The translations under genes were made by a program, and so were the position numbers. Positions 63,320 through 64,000 of a DNA stretch of 64,000 nt are shown here, piece after piece. The notes beneath the pieces are model-generated. The model searched no databases. It was not told the DNA's origin and worked only from the letters and a program-made list of their open reading frames with translations. The stretch is from Ramlibacter algicola (GTDB lineage: Bacteria; Pseudomonadota; Gammaproteobacteria; Burkholderiales; Burkholderiaceae_C). Positions within the stretch are counted from its first letter, which is position 1; each line of letters starts with the position of its first letter. The stretch spans positions 1,302,001 through 1,366,000 of the forward strand of contig NZ_JAEDAO010000001.1 in assembly GCF_016641735.1 (NCBI RefSeq), written 5' to 3'.

Positions 63320-64000
63320 GGTTGTGCCTCCGTCGCCCACTGCACCCGGATGCCGGGCACGAAGCGGGACAGGACCGCGTGGGCCTCGCGGCCGAGCACC
63401 TGAGGGCGCAAGGCGACGATGCCCACCGCGGCGAGCAGGGCGACGCAGCCGCCCGCGAACAGCGTGGCCACCGGCTGGTGCGCCCACGCGACGGCCTCGC
63501 GGCCGAGCAGCACGGCGCCGGCGCACAGGGTCGCGAGCGCGATGCCGCGGCCGGCCAGGCCGGCCACTTCGTGCAGCCGCAAGCCGACGGCACGCATGCC
63601 GGTGGCGAGGATCACGCCGGCGCGCAGGTGCACGACCAGCGCCGACGCCAGCGCCACCGCGCGGATGCCGTCCTGCGCCGCGAACCACCACAGCGGCACG
63701 GCCAGCAGCAGCAGCGGCAGTTGCCGGCGCGCTTCGAGATGCTTGCGGCCGGTGTTCCACAGCACCGGCGTCGACAGGTTCAGCGCCGCGAATGCGGGCA
63801 CGCAGAGGAACAGGACCGCCATCACCCAGCCGGCTTCCTGCCACGCGGGCCCGTACAGCAGGTGCACGAGGTCGCCGGCGAGCAGCGCCATCACGACCGA
63901 GGCGGGCAGCACGATCACGAAGAGGCAGGCCAGGATCGTCAGCCAGGCCTGGCCGAGCCGCTTCGGGTCATCCTGCATGCGCGCGCCGGCGGCGAGGAAC
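63316..64000 (-). CDS. Polysaccharide flippase (Wzx/MOP-type), N-terminus beyond window
   Basis: About 228 C-terminal residues are visible; the frame stays open upstream of the first Met at 63978 (FLAAGAR precedes it), so this is the tail of a larger protein. At least five or six hydrophobic segments and the motif ALLAGDLVHLLYGPAWQEAG are typical of lipid-linked oligosaccharide flippases. It would move the lipid-linked repeat unit across the inner membrane for the polymerase next to it. Confidence 0.87.
   Translation of the reverse strand, partial: FLAAGARMQDDPKRLGQAWLTILACLFVIVLPASVVMALLAGDLVHLLYGPAWQEAGWVMAVLFLCVPAFAALNLSTPVLWNTGRKHLEARRQLPLLLLAVPLWWFAAQDGIRAVALASALVVHLRAGVILATGMRAVGLRLHEVAGLAGRGIALATLCAGAVLLGREAVAWAHQPVATLFAGGCVALLAAVGIVALRPQVLGREAHAVLSRFVPGIRVQWATEAQP

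Overview
The window is about 64 kb of very GC-rich, gene-dense chromosome from a betaproteobacterium, most likely order Burkholderiales and Comamonadaceae-like (for example Ramlibacter/Variovorax relatives). This rests on gene content and order: folC-SPOR-cvpA-purF-metZ-gltX, a long-form argG, tamAB, and an exopolysaccharide locus of the EpsA/EpsL/EpsE/EpsF/EpsG type known from this group. Codon use looks uniform. I see no insertion sequence, integrase, CRISPR array or rRNA.

Layout. 1-4.7 kb: the end of a DksA/TraR-type zinc-finger gene, the RNA ligase rtcB, a Tat-exported high-potential iron-sulfur protein, and a two-gene sugar-acid operon (UxaA/GarD-type dehydratase plus Ldh-type dehydrogenase). 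4.8-10.8 kb: a signalling island. A single-domain response regulator is divergent from a tightly overlapping series rsbR-rsbS-rsbT, a kinase/phosphatase fusion, a histidine kinase and a hybrid histidine kinase. It is a stressosome-type RST switch wired into two-component proteins and is the most interesting system in the window. 10.8-17.4 kb: housekeeping genes (quinone reductase, Nei-like glycosylase, aldo/keto reductase, YbaK, PlsY, retropepsin-like protease, YajQ, MurB), with two copies of a ~120-bp inverted-repeat element flanking ybaK-plsY. 17.4-25.5 kb: tamA-tamB, argG, ppnP and a glycine-zipper envelope protein. 25.6-33.1 kb: yffB, the folC to gltX run, and a tRNA-Ala/Glu/Asp cluster. 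33.1-41.2 kb: accessory genes including an SGNH hydrolase, two MFS transporters, an orphan PAS kinase, an RlpA-like protein, a run of four tiny proline/acid-rich reading frames and a PD-(D/E)XK-like protein.

41.2-64 kb: exopolysaccharide locus in two halves. The forward half (LuxR-type regulator EpsA, priming glycosyltransferase, EpsL, EpsE, EpsF, EpsG, a WecG/TagA-type and a GT2 transferase) supplies initiation, chain-length control and export. The reverse half (coupled genes for an SDR, a GMC oxidoreductase, three glycosyltransferases, an O-antigen-ligase-type protein and a flippase running off the end) supplies repeat-unit assembly, translocation and polymerisation. Between them lie genes without an obvious EPS role: a GIY-YIG protein, an HpnE-like FAD enzyme, cardiolipin synthase, a DmeF-type metal exporter and two unknowns. 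No exosortase is visible.

All function calls come from reading motifs and gene order by eye; no database search was run.
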